Of a stretch of 29,442 nucleotides of DNA, positions 22,172 through 29,442 are shown piece by piece. The position numbers were made by a program, and so were the translations under genes. This DNA comes from a virus. The DNA lies in the IMG/VR virus record IMGVR_UViG_3300013136_000032, positions 1 to 29,442 of that record. The stretch is one strand, 5' to 3'. The notes under the pieces are model-generated. The model saw only the letters and a list, made by a program, of their open reading frames with translations, searched no databases and was not told the origin of the DNA. Position 1 is the first letter of the stretch; every line of letters begins with the position of its first letter.

Positions 22172-23029
22172 ATGGTAAAACAACATTTGGCTGAATTGGA
22201 TTATTATTTTCGTATATATTGGGAAAATAATAAAATTATTCAACATTGTAATATAAATCTTCCTGAAGTTGAATCTGATACAAATGAGATACCAGAAACT
22301 TCTATTTTTGCTTTGATGTTTAATAATAATTATTATTTTGATGAATATGTTTATAATTTTACTGATATTGGAGTAAAATATACTAGATGGTCAATTCCAA
22401 TTAGAGAAAGATTATTTTGTAACTACGGTCACATTACTAGTTTTATTTCTGATAGTACAGGCAATCAGCAAATTATTTTTATTTCTGATGAACTGGAAAA
22501 TTTATTTAATAAATTATTAGATTTTCGATTGACAGGTTATGCAGATTTATCTGAAATAATTTATGATGAACTAGAATATACACTTTCTAAACTAATTTAT
22601 ATTTATTTAGATGGTATGATTAATGATGAATATAATCATTTATATGATGGCATCATTAGTGAAGATACAGATGTTGTAGGAAATTTATATGAAATATATG
22701 TAGTTAATGAATTATATAATAGAATAAATATTAGTGAGGAATTAATTGGAAGAAAAGATATTCAACTACGGCCAGGAAGAACTCGGATATCTGTAACATC
22801 TGATATTTTAACATCTAAATATTTTGAAACTAATGATTTACCATATACCCTGGATTATTTTTATTTGTTTAGAAATGGTGATTTATTGAATTCAGATTAT
22901 TATTCTGTATCTGATTCAACTGCTTCCGCTATCGTTGATTGGGCTGGATATTCTTTAAGTTCTGTTTTGCAATTAAATGATATTTTAATTGCAGATTATT
23001 ATGTTGAAATTGAGGTTTTAAATGAGTAA
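22172..23029 (+). CDS. Putative baseplate or tail structural protein
   Basis: A 285-aa protein, acidic and rich in Tyr, Ile, Asp and Asn, with no recognised family. The N-terminal half mixes beta segments (Y-Y-F-R-I-Y-W-E-N-N-K-I-I-Q), and residues 200-285 look beta-rich (R-T-R-I-S-V-T-S-D, then D-I-L-I-A-D-Y-Y-V-E-I-E-V). It lies between the PAAR tip and a gpI-like baseplate gene, whose start it overlaps by 8 nt, so a baseplate role is likely from position. Confidence 0.7.
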   Translation: MVKQHLAELDYYFRIYWENNKIIQHCNINLPEVESDTNEIPETSIFALMFNNNYYFDEYVYNFTDIGVKYTRWSIPIRERLFCNYGHITSFISDSTGNQQIIFISDELENLFNKLLDFRLTGYADLSEIIYDELEYTLSKLIYIYLDGMINDEYNHLYDGIISEDTDVVGNLYEIYVVNELYNRINISEELIGRKDIQLRPGRTRISVTSDILTSKYFETNDLPYTLDYFYLFRNGDLLNSDYYSVSDSTASAIVDWAGYSLSSVLQLNDILIADYYVEIEVLNE

Positions 23030-24923
23030 TTTAAATGTTGATTATGTAAAGACCTTATATATGGATTTCAATAATCCTAGACTTACTCTTTTTTTTAAAC
23101 TTTTTGATTTTTTTAGATTAGTGGATGGTCTAGAAGAATCAGCTTCTTCATATATAAAATCTTTAGCGGAAGACAAATTTCAGTTTGAACCTTCTTTTTA
23201 TATTTCAGCTCTATCAGAAAAGAAAATTGCAGAAAGGTTTTTTGAAAAAGTAATTAGTCAAAAAACTTTTGACAACAATTCAGGAGGGATATTATTATCG
23301 CTTTTATCAAATTGGTATGCTGCGCATAGAGTTCTTGCATCCAATATGAAGAAGGGTGTTGATCCTTTCTTCTTAACTAATGATGAACTAGATTTGTTAA
23401 TACAAAGTTTTGGTTTTCCTTATTCTCCTAAAATAATTTCAAGAAGATTAAAAGTTTCTTTCTTATATAGTTTAATCGAATTTTATCACAAAAAAGGATC
23501 CCCTCATGTTTTTGGAGAAGTATTAAAACATTTTGGATTAAATAATACAATTATATCAGAATGGTGGTTATACAAAAGTGAGAATACTGGAGAATTTTAT
23601 TATCAGTCAATTCCTGTATATCCCAGAATATACAGAAAAGAAACAGAATTTATAGAAACTAAAACTTTTGATGATTTTAATAATGATATACATTGGTATC
23701 AAACCAAAGAAATTTTAGCAAATAGTTATGCAAATACGAATATCACATTACCTTCCATTACTCCTTACATAAGTATAAGAGCATCATTTGATATTTTAAA
23801 ACTAAGGAAAGGAATGGCAATACTACAACAATTAATTCAAGAATCTTATACGTTTTGGATTGAATATGTTTTATCATATAAAGGATCTGTTAAAGGAATG
23901 GTATCAGATCCTGATTTAGATATTTTAGAATCAGGAGAATTATATATAATTAGTAACTCGCCTTCTGGAATTTTTTATAACCATCCAAATAGTTATGTTA
24001 CTAAAACAACCAGATATATTTATTATTCATCTACTATAAATGATGTAGTTTATAATCAAGAAACCAAAACTCATCATGTTTTTAATGGTACAAAATGGGT
24101 TGATTTAAATATAATTTTACCATCTAATTTATTAAATAATTTGAAAAATGGGAGATTAAATAAGCCAATATATTTAACTAGTTTTCAAGAAAAATACTCC
24201 GTATTAGAAACTATTCTCGCATTAATTTATTTATTTAATTCTAGTAATGATACTACAGATAAGAGATTTTGCATATATCATGGAAAGTATAGTCCATTTG
24301 ATTTAGAAATAAATGGAATTAGGGATAATATAATTGATGATCCGAATATTTTCTTCAAAGTGTATGAGGAATGGGATAGTTATACGCAAAGACCCTGGTA
24401 TAGAGAAAATAAAGATCCGGATTATGATTATATATATACTAATTTTCAATCAGAAATAAATAAAACAGATACAGATAAATGTTTAGTTACATATTATAAT
24501 CCAGCAATATTTATTCAGGCAATGAATGCTAATTTGAGAGATGAATTAGACGATTATATTATTAACGGAAATAGAGATGATGTATTTAATACACTTATTT
24601 TAGATTTAGAATCTTATTTGTTAGATATTGCAAAAATTATTGATGTTCCTTTCGTATTTTTATTTACAGGATTTGATATTTATAATACTTATAAAAAAGT
24701 GATTGATTTCTTTAAACCATATCGCGCTCGTATATATTCATTTACTGCGGCTTTATCAATTGGTGATAAATTGAATGATTCTTGTTTAATTAGAGAAGAT
24801 AACATTAAGGAATATAAAGTATGGTTTGGAGATCAATGTAGAACTAATGCTTATAGTAGATTATACTATGATTCATCCAATGTTTTAGATTCGGTAATAG
24901 TAAGAACGGAAAGCGTTCTTTAG
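23022..24923 (+). CDS. Baseplate protein with P2 gpI-like motif and an inserted DUF2793-like beta domain
   Basis: A 633-aa protein. Residues 141-182 (R-R-L-K-V-S-F-L-Y-S-L-I-E-F-Y-H-K-K-G-S-P, then F-G-L-N-N, E-W-W) match the helical R-K-G-T-P signature of tail protein I/gp6-type baseplate wedge proteins. About residues 290-365 form a separate beta-rich block (L-E-S-G-E-L-Y-I-I-S-N, then H-H-V-F-N-G-T-K-W-V) like the small carbohydrate-binding-type repeats (DUF2793-like) seen in phage fibres. The C-terminal 270 residues are unassigned. The start overlaps the previous gene. The probable role is holding the wedge together and perhaps binding a fibre or the cell surface. Confidence 0.72.
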   Translation: MSNLNVDYVKTLYMDFNNPRLTLFFKLFDFFRLVDGLEESASSYIKSLAEDKFQFEPSFYISALSEKKIAERFFEKVISQKTFDNNSGGILLSLLSNWYAAHRVLASNMKKGVDPFFLTNDELDLLIQSFGFPYSPKIISRRLKVSFLYSLIEFYHKKGSPHVFGEVLKHFGLNNTIISEWWLYKSENTGEFYYQSIPVYPRIYRKETEFIETKTFDDFNNDIHWYQTKEILANSYANTNITLPSITPYISIRASFDILKLRKGMAILQQLIQESYTFWIEYVLSYKGSVKGMVSDPDLDILESGELYIISNSPSGIFYNHPNSYVTKTTRYIYYSSTINDVVYNQETKTHHVFNGTKWVDLNIILPSNLLNNLKNGRLNKPIYLTSFQEKYSVLETILALIYLFNSSNDTTDKRFCIYHGKYSPFDLEINGIRDNIIDDPNIFFKVYEEWDSYTQRPWYRENKDPDYDYIYTNFQSEINKTDTDKCLVTYYNPAIFIQAMNANLRDELDDYIINGNRDDVFNTLILDLESYLLDIAKIIDVPFVFLFTGFDIYNTYKKVIDFFKPYRARIYSFTAALSIGDKLNDSCLIREDNIKEYKVWFGDQCRTNAYSRLYYDSSNVLDSVIVRTESVL

Positions 24924-24948
24924 AAAAAATTAAAAAGAGGTTAATGAA

Positions 24949-25650
24949 ATGGAAATTAGATTACCTTTTAAAGATAAAACAGATGTAAATGATTCTGAAA
25001 AAGTCCAATATAATTCTGTAAAAGGTCGAGTTCGTATATATGAACATAAAATAAAAAATAGTGACAAAAAACTTTACCTTTTAAGGGATACTACTAATTT
25101 AGTTGTGTTTAGAGGGAGAAATTGGTTAGCTCAGAGAGCATTTAACACCAATATGAGTAGTACTACTATCGATATGAAATCATTGTATCCTTGTTGGTTA
25201 GCGATTGGTACAGGAGCGACTATTGCGGGTAATCCAACTGCTGTGTCTTCCCCTGATTTAACCAATACAGAATTATCTGCTCATGGTGTAATTGATTCTG
25301 GTATCCGTTATGTTACGGTAGATGATAAGCAATATCATTTATTTGATAATGGTTATCCAACAATCATTGAGGATACAGAAGTTTCTGCAGTTGGATTAAC
25401 TACATTAAATGATCGAAAATTAATTGCCAAAACAATTACCACATTCGAGGCAAATGAAGCAAATAATGATGGGGGTATTTCTGATTCCTCATCTTATCAA
25501 GAAATAAGTGAGGCAGGAGTATTTGTTTCCGACAGTGATGATATATATCCTGTACCCACAATTATGAGGTTATTTGCAAGAGTTACTTTTCCGACAGTTG
25601 TAAAGAACAATTCAGTGAGATTAATTATTGAATGGGAATTTTACTTTTAA
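24949..25650 (+). CDS. Putative tail or baseplate structural protein
   Basis: A 233-aa beta-rich protein. The part F-R-G-R-N-W-L-A-Q-R-A-F, then C-W-L-A-I-G-T-G-A-T, the Ser-rich segment, and E-I-S-E-A-G-V-F-V-S resemble the N-terminal adaptor proteins of phage tail fibres, which keep a similar order (a helix, G-T-G, then E-x-G-x-F). No exact family can be given. The AAGAGG site and position at the end of the baseplate cluster support a virion role. Just past its stop lies the terminator of the opposing gene. Confidence 0.72.
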   Translation: MEIRLPFKDKTDVNDSEKVQYNSVKGRVRIYEHKIKNSDKKLYLLRDTTNLVVFRGRNWLAQRAFNTNMSSTTIDMKSLYPCWLAIGTGATIAGNPTAVSSPDLTNTELSAHGVIDSGIRYVTVDDKQYHLFDNGYPTIIEDTEVSAVGLTTLNDRKLIAKTITTFEANEANNDGGISDSSSYQEISEAGVFVSDSDDIYPVPTIMRLFARVTFPTVVKNNSVRLIIEWEFYF

Positions 25651-25651
25651 G

Positions 25652-25680
25652 AAAAAAATGAGGAGTTCATTAGCTCCTCA
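25652..25680 (-). terminator. Terminator for the minus-strand high-GC gene
   Basis: A 7-bp stem (25659-25665 with 25674-25680, TGAGGAG/CTCCTCA) has an A7 run on its left. On the minus strand the stem is therefore followed by T-runs, which fits termination of the gene at 25709-26362. It may also work on plus-strand transcripts, more weakly. Confidence 0.75.
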
Positions 25681-25708
25681 CATAAAGGCACAGTAACAGA
25701 GTATTCGC

Positions 25709-26362
25709 TTAAGCCGTTTTCTTTTTTTGGAGATGAATAGTTTTATCCATCTCCTTCTCGTTTACTGCCAGAAAGGATTTTTCTAGCGTCAGGTGTTCGT
25801 GTTTAAGATGTAACTCCTTATCGGGAGTTACATCCCCACCGACTACAAGCCTCATATCCCGTCCCACTTTTATATGGTAGGAGGGGGCTTCCCCATCATT
25901 CCACTCCATAAGAACTTCTCCCGAGGCATAGCAGGCTAAAACCATCTGCATTTCCTTCAGATGCGGAATACTGGAACTCGAGGATTCGAAAACATCACAG
26001 GCTAGAACATGGGCCTTGTCTCCGTAGATTTTGAACGGCAACACGTTGATGTTCTCCTTCTCTGGAAAAGGAATTTTTACCAGGAGAAGCATTCCCGGTC
26101 GATCATATTCCGATTTTACAACATGAGTAAGATATGGCCTTCCATGTTTCCTTGACCACTGGTAAAGGGCGTCAGTAATAAAAAACATACCATTCTTGCT
26201 TTTTACCATCTTCTCCGAATCGAATGCACCCACTTGTATGAAAGTGGGATCCGCTGGATATCCAATACTTATCTGGTGTGGTCTCCACCCGGATTTGGGG
26301 GTTACTTGAATTCGATCTTCAATGAGGTTTTCTTTTGAAAAGTTAATAGTTATACATTTCAT
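25709..26362 (-). CDS. Hypothetical protein of foreign base composition (possible moron)
   Basis: A 217-aa protein not recognised in any family. It has a compact alpha/beta look with an I-S-I-G-Y-P-A-D-P stretch, a Ser-run (about 129-133), Cys residues near 122 and 143, and a basic tail ending K-K-K-T-A. It stands out by composition: bases 25861-25920 contain 29 G/C of 60, against 12 of 60 in a neighbouring stretch at 22501-22560. It runs against the structural operon, has a strong AAAGGAG ribosome site about 8 nt before the ATG and its own terminator. This is the layout of a recently acquired accessory (moron) gene. The function cannot be inferred; anti-defence is one possibility. Confidence 0.72.
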   Translation of the reverse strand: MKCITINFSKENLIEDRIQVTPKSGWRPHQISIGYPADPTFIQVGAFDSEKMVKSKNGMFFITDALYQWSRKHGRPYLTHVVKSEYDRPGMLLLVKIPFPEKENINVLPFKIYGDKAHVLACDVFESSSSSIPHLKEMQMVLACYASGEVLMEWNDGEAPSYHIKVGRDMRLVVGGDVTPDKELHLKHEHLTLEKSFLAVNEKEMDKTIHLQKKKTA

Positions 26363-26390
26363 GCTATATCTCCTTTGAAAATAAAAATTA

Positions 26391-26410
26391 AGGTTTCAAA
26401 AAAGAAACCT
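26391..26410. terminator. Small hairpin between divergent genes
   Basis: A perfect 7-bp stem (AGGTTTC/GAAACCT) with a six-A loop, lying between the starts of the high-GC gene and the sheath gene. On the minus strand it would sit in the 5' leader of the high-GC gene. Its role is unknown. Confidence 0.4.
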
Positions 26411-26475
26411 CTTAACATTCTCATGTCAATATTTAATATATATAATAGAACTTCTAAAACTCTGCAAAATTCGAC

Positions 26476-26485
26476 AGGACAAACT
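26476..26485 (+). promoter_or_regulatory. Shared upstream motif AGGACAAACT (copy 2)
   Basis: Identical to the copy at 17435-17444 and at nearly the same distance (50 against 53 nt) from the start codon, here of the tail sheath gene. The sequence before the tube gene (28435-28451) has only a vague resemblance. A late promoter element or transcript start is the simplest reading. Confidence 0.38.
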
Positions 26486-26535
26486 GTTAAATAAATTAGA
26501 GAATTCCTATTTCTAAGTTTTAGGAGGAATAAAAA

Positions 26536-28341
26536 ATGGCAACTTATGTTAGTCCTGGTGTATATACTAAAATAGTTGATCTTTCAGAATATGTTAGAAA
26601 TGTTCCATCAACTATTGGATTTATACCCATAATTTCAGAAAGAGGTCCAGATAACCAATTAATTTTTACCAACTCTAGAGATTTCTATTTGGATTTTGGA
26701 GAGCCAAATATTAATTATGTAGGAAGAGACTGGGGAAGCGGTCCTTATGTGGCATCTTCATTTTTAACGCAATCTGATTCTTTATATGTGGTTAGAGTTT
26801 TACCAGATGATGCTTATTTTGCTAATATGTTTTTAGTAGTAGAAGATACTGGTAGTTTAGGTCTTGATTCAACTGCTGATGTTACTATAAGTTATAAAGG
26901 AGATTTAGATGATATAGCAGCTATTAATGCTGTAGTTGGAACAAGTGATGACAGCACTTCATATGCTTTAGCTTTTTATGGTATTGGTAGAGGAGCTTTT
27001 TACAATGATTTTAAAATTACATTAGAACAATCTCATAATGAGTTTGATAGAGATGAAAAGCATGTATATTATTGGAATCTTTGGCAAAAGCAATCAACTA
27101 GAGAAGGAGGTGTTGGCGGAGCATATGAGTATCAAGTAATTGAGAGTCTAGAAGTTTCTTTAGATCCAGATGCTTTAGATAATGGTGGTAGTTCCCTATG
27201 GTTGGAGGATTTAATTAATAATAATTCTAGATATGTTAGATGTATTGCTTCAAAAGAAGTTTGTAGAACAGCCGTTTCCAATTCGGCCGATTTTTCTCAA
27301 CCATTTTATGCTTGGGATTCTGAAGCAGAATGGAGTGCAACAGGTGGAGATGCTGGTACAGGTGGTTATATAGGTGGTTTAGTACTAACAGCGCAACCAT
27401 TAGAAGACGGTGATGATGGTGAATTATTTAATCCTGATTTAAATAATAACGTTGATCCTACAGTTGCTGAAGAATTGATAGTTCGTTGTTATAATGGTAC
27501 TTTACATTCTCAAGAAGATCAAGATAATTATGTGGATGAAATAGCTGATAAAGAAAAGATTTATTATTCTTTAGTTTTTGATGGTGGTTATCAAACAAAG
27601 AATGTAAAAACAGCAATTCTAAATCTTTGTATTCGAAGAGGAGATTGTGTTGGTATTATTGATAATGGAGACAACAGTACTCCTCAAGCAGCTATTAATC
27701 GAAGAAATAGTTCTACAACTGGTGATTATACTTATGGTATTAATAATAAAGCTGTAGCTATATATGAGGGTTATAGTAAAGTTTATGATCAATTTACAAA
27801 TTCCTATATTTGGATGTCCCCATGTTATCATATGGCAAGAGTTATTCCTTATAGTGACAATGTAACGGATATTTGGTTTGCCCCGGCTGGATTTAATCGT
27901 GCAGTTATTGCTGGAATTGCTTCATTGAGGTATAGTCCTAATTTGGCTGATAGGGACCGATTTTATTTGTTACAACTGAATCCCATAGTTAGGTTTAGTG
28001 ATGTTGGTGATGTTGTATTTGGCCAGTTAACTTCTCAAGCTAGGCCAACTGCTTTACAAAATTTACCCGTAATTAGAACTGTGCTTTATATTCAACGAGC
28101 TTTAGAGCAATTTGTTAAATATTATATTTTTGAACAAAACGATGCAGATACTTGGGGAGCTATTTCAACTCAGGTAAATTATTTCTTAAATGTAATGAAA
28201 ACTAAACGGGCTTTATCTTCGTTCTCGGTCGAAGTTGGTTCTACTGAATATGAAATTAAGGCAAAGATAGTTCATATTAATGTAACATTGGTTCCTGTTA
28301 CAGCTATTGAACAAATTCACTTAACGTTCTTCATTAAGTAA
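26536..28341 (+). CDS. Tail sheath protein (T4 gp18-like)
   Basis: A 601-aa protein that forms the contractile outer tail tube. The start T-Y-V-S-P-G-V-Y-T-K-I-V-D-L and S-T-I-G-F-I-P-I are typical of sheath N-termini. The C-terminal core A-P-A-G-F-N-R-A-V-I-A-G-I, the L-N-P-I-V-R-F block, R-T-V-L-Y-I-Q-R-A-L-E-Q-F-V-K-Y-Y-I-F-E-Q-N-D and the final V-E-V-G-S-T are the conserved sheath domain. The mid-part (about 110-330) is Gly/Asp-rich and variable, as expected of the surface-exposed domains. TTTTAGGAGGAAT is a strong ribosome site, and the gene is monocistronic between hairpins, like many highly expressed sheath genes. The tube gene follows. Confidence 0.95.
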   Translation: MATYVSPGVYTKIVDLSEYVRNVPSTIGFIPIISERGPDNQLIFTNSRDFYLDFGEPNINYVGRDWGSGPYVASSFLTQSDSLYVVRVLPDDAYFANMFLVVEDTGSLGLDSTADVTISYKGDLDDIAAINAVVGTSDDSTSYALAFYGIGRGAFYNDFKITLEQSHNEFDRDEKHVYYWNLWQKQSTREGGVGGAYEYQVIESLEVSLDPDALDNGGSSLWLEDLINNNSRYVRCIASKEVCRTAVSNSADFSQPFYAWDSEAEWSATGGDAGTGGYIGGLVLTAQPLEDGDDGELFNPDLNNNVDPTVAEELIVRCYNGTLHSQEDQDNYVDEIADKEKIYYSLVFDGGYQTKNVKTAILNLCIRRGDCVGIIDNGDNSTPQAAINRRNSSTTGDYTYGINNKAVAIYEGYSKVYDQFTNSYIWMSPCYHMARVIPYSDNVTDIWFAPAGFNRAVIAGIASLRYSPNLADRDRFYLLQLNPIVRFSDVGDVVFGQLTSQARPTALQNLPVIRTVLYIQRALEQFVKYYIFEQNDADTWGAISTQVNYFLNVMKTKRALSSFSVEVGSTEYEIKAKIVHINVTLVPVTAIEQIHLTFFIK

Positions 28342-28353
28342 TTGAAAGTGAAA

Positions 28354-28389
28354 ATCCAGGGGGATATTTATTTATCTCCCTGGATGTTT
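28354..28389 (+). terminator. Terminator after the sheath gene
   Basis: An 11-bp stem with one G-T pair (28354-28364 with 28375-28385, core ATCCAGGG/CCCTGGAT) follows the stop by 12 nt and is followed by TGTTTT. It fits a rho-independent terminator. Confidence 0.82.
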
Positions 28390-28426
28390 TAAAAGATAAT
28401 TATTTTTGGATAATTATCTTTTAAAA
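28387..28426 (+). repeat. Perfect 16-bp inverted repeat before the tube gene
   Basis: Bases 28387-28402 pair exactly with 28411-28426 around an 8-nt loop (core AAGATAATTA/TAATTATCTT). It abuts the sheath terminator and lies 63 nt before the tube ATG. It may set the 5' end or stability of the tube mRNA, or act as a protein-binding site. Confidence 0.65.
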
Positions 28427-28489
28427 TATTTTTGAGGAAATGGATAAATTTAAAAATTAGAATTTTATTTATTTCAAGGAGAAAAAATT

Positions 28490-29218
28490 ATGGCTTCTTA
28501 TACTGATAGTTTTATGCATATAGCAAATGGAGCTAATAAATTTACACGAAGATGGGGATCCTCCAAGGAGAGCACAGATGCAGTTGATCCATATATAACT
28601 GGATATCATTTTATAAATTTTAAAGAATTTCCTACATTAGGAAGTCGCATGCTTTCTACAGGACCAAAGCAAACTGGTCAGCTTCAGCGTACTCTAGAAT
28701 CTGTTTGTACTTCCGTGACTATTCCTGGAGCAACATTAAATAATGCGGAGTTTACCGGTTTAGGTGGTACTAAATTTACTTATCCCACTAATGCTGACTG
28801 GGATAATACAGTTAGTCTAAGATTTACAGAATGGTCGGGTGCTGTAGTACATAATATTATACATGCATGGATAAAAATGATTTGTGATACTAGATATGGT
28901 ATTAATACCTCCAGTTTGTTGGAGGGAACAACCAAGAAAGATTTTGTAGCTGCTATGTGGTATTGGACTACAAAACCTGATGGATATAATGTAGATTTCC
29001 ACTCTTTGATTACAGGAATGTATCCAACTAAAGATCCGACGGATCAATTTGGGCATGATTTAGCAACTGTTGATAAATTAGAATTAGATATTGATTTTAA
29101 ATGCGATGTTATTTGGCAAGAAGAGTTTACTTACGTGGCATGCAAAAAGAAGGCTCAAGAATATCATGATGGCGGTAGAAAAACATTCGATACTTATCCT
29201 CATTTAACTGGTGCTTAA
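28490..29218 (+). CDS. Tail tube protein (T4 gp19-like)
   Basis: A 242-aa protein placed directly after the sheath, as in T4. Tube-type features are S-V-T-I-P-G-A-T-L-N-N-A-E-F (about residues 74-87), the D-N-T-V-S-L-R-F stretch and the following helix, and the C-terminal strand D-I-D-F-K-C-D-V-I-W-Q-E-E-F. It is longer than T4 gp19 (163 aa), with an extended N-terminus and an insert before the last strands. A strong AAGGAG site precedes the ATG. It stacks as hexameric rings through which DNA passes. A closing terminator follows. Confidence 0.82.
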   Translation: MASYTDSFMHIANGANKFTRRWGSSKESTDAVDPYITGYHFINFKEFPTLGSRMLSTGPKQTGQLQRTLESVCTSVTIPGATLNNAEFTGLGGTKFTYPTNADWDNTVSLRFTEWSGAVVHNIIHAWIKMICDTRYGINTSSLLEGTTKKDFVAAMWYWTTKPDGYNVDFHSLITGMYPTKDPTDQFGHDLATVDKLELDIDFKCDVIWQEEFTYVACKKKAQEYHDGGRKTFDTYPHLTGA

Positions 29219-29229
29219 TAATTAATAGA

Positions 29230-29272
29230 TTGGTACCTGTATTAATTGGATATATTTTAATACAGGTACCAA
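29230..29272 (+). terminator. Strong hairpin after the tube gene
   Basis: A perfect 16-bp stem (29230-29245 with 29257-29272, core TTGGTACCTGTATTAA) with an 11-nt loop. The following T-run is short (AATTTC), as at 18722-18760. Confidence 0.78.
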
Positions 29273-29301
29273 ATTTCATCTAAACTAGAAAGGTTTAAAA
29301 A

Positions 29302-29442
29302 ATGAAAGTATTTAAAGGATTTAATATTGAATATCCCTCTTATAGTGTTATTGCTCCTCAATCGGGGGACACATTTGATGTAAGGTGTTTAACTGTTTCT
29401 GAAGTAAATGAATTAAAACATGCTGGAATTATACCATCAAGA
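29302..29442 (+). CDS. Start of a baseplate protein, T4 gp26-like (3' end outside window)
   Basis: The first 47 codons are present, beginning M-K-V-F-K-G-F-N-I-E-Y-P-S-Y, then V-I-A-P-Q-S-G-D and V-R-C-L-T-V-S-E-V-N-E-L-K. This opening (P-S-Y, a Pro-Q-S-G turn, then L-T-V-x-E-x-x-x-L-K) is like the T4 gp26-type baseplate family (PF12322-like), which follows the tube or hub genes in many myophages. AGAAAGG precedes the ATG. The call rests on the first 47 residues only. Confidence 0.55.
   Translation, partial: MKVFKGFNIEYPSYSVIAPQSGDTFDVRCLTVSEVNELKHAGIIPSR

Noticed and set aside
1-29442. Stop-codon reassignment (TAG), as in some large gut phages
   Set aside because: Genes end at TAG at natural positions (for example 11388, 14567, 17245) with new starts right after, so the standard code holds.
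1-29442. CRISPR array or insertion sequence
   Set aside because: No direct repeat-spacer pattern and no transposase or terminal repeats are seen.

Overview
The window looks like part of a large, AT-rich tailed phage genome (myovirus, distantly T4-like). It carries a gp23-type major capsid protein, a contractile tail sheath, a tail tube protein, a PAAR spike tip, a P2 gpI-like baseplate protein and the start of what is probably a gp26-like baseplate gene. Genes are tightly packed, with many ATGA/TTGA-type overlaps. TAA, TGA and TAG all act as stops. There are two tRNA genes, TTG starts are frequent, and no bacterial housekeeping gene is seen. The host cannot be named from the sequence.

Layout. 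1-2.5 kb: end of a glycine-rich protein, two small coiled-coil proteins and the major capsid gene with a strong terminator. 2.5-4.6 kb: a free-standing homing endonuclease, facing the decayed tail of a second one on the opposite strand. 4.6-17.2 kb: a long plus-strand accessory run of small and medium genes. It includes an FmdB-like zinc ribbon, a GDP-fucose-synthase-like epimerase, tRNA-Pro, a serpin-like protein, a thymidylate-kinase-like protein without its P-loop, a DnaQ-like exonuclease, a HAD nucleotidase, a nucleoside deoxyribosyltransferase-like enzyme, a sigma-region-4-like protein running into an odd tRNA-Ser, an RNA ligase, a DUF5662 protein and a VWA protein. Several genes here are only 21-59 codons long. 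17.2-19.9 kb: three probable structural or assembly genes behind a long leader. 19.9-21.9 kb: a minus-strand pair (an NrdC.11/RlaP-type nucleotidyltransferase and an unknown protein) with its own terminator. 21.9-25.7 kb: the baseplate cluster, with the PAAR tip first. 25.7-26.4 kb: a minus-strand gene of clearly higher GC, ending at its own terminator. 26.5-29.4 kb: sheath, tube and the start of the next baseplate gene, separated by strong hairpins.

How the genes fit together. The structural genes make the capsid and contractile tail. The middle run looks like early or middle functions: nucleotide salvage (dTMP kinase-like, nucleotidase, deoxyribosyltransferase), RNA maintenance (tRNAs plus RNA ligase) and regulation (sigma-4-like). 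The most unusual items are the serpin-like protein, the P-loop-less kinase, a three-hairpin intergenic RNA candidate before the deoxyribosyltransferase gene, the high-GC insert in the tail operon, and a 10-nt motif repeated at nearly the same distance before two strongly translated genes. All functional calls come from reading motifs by eye; no database search was run.
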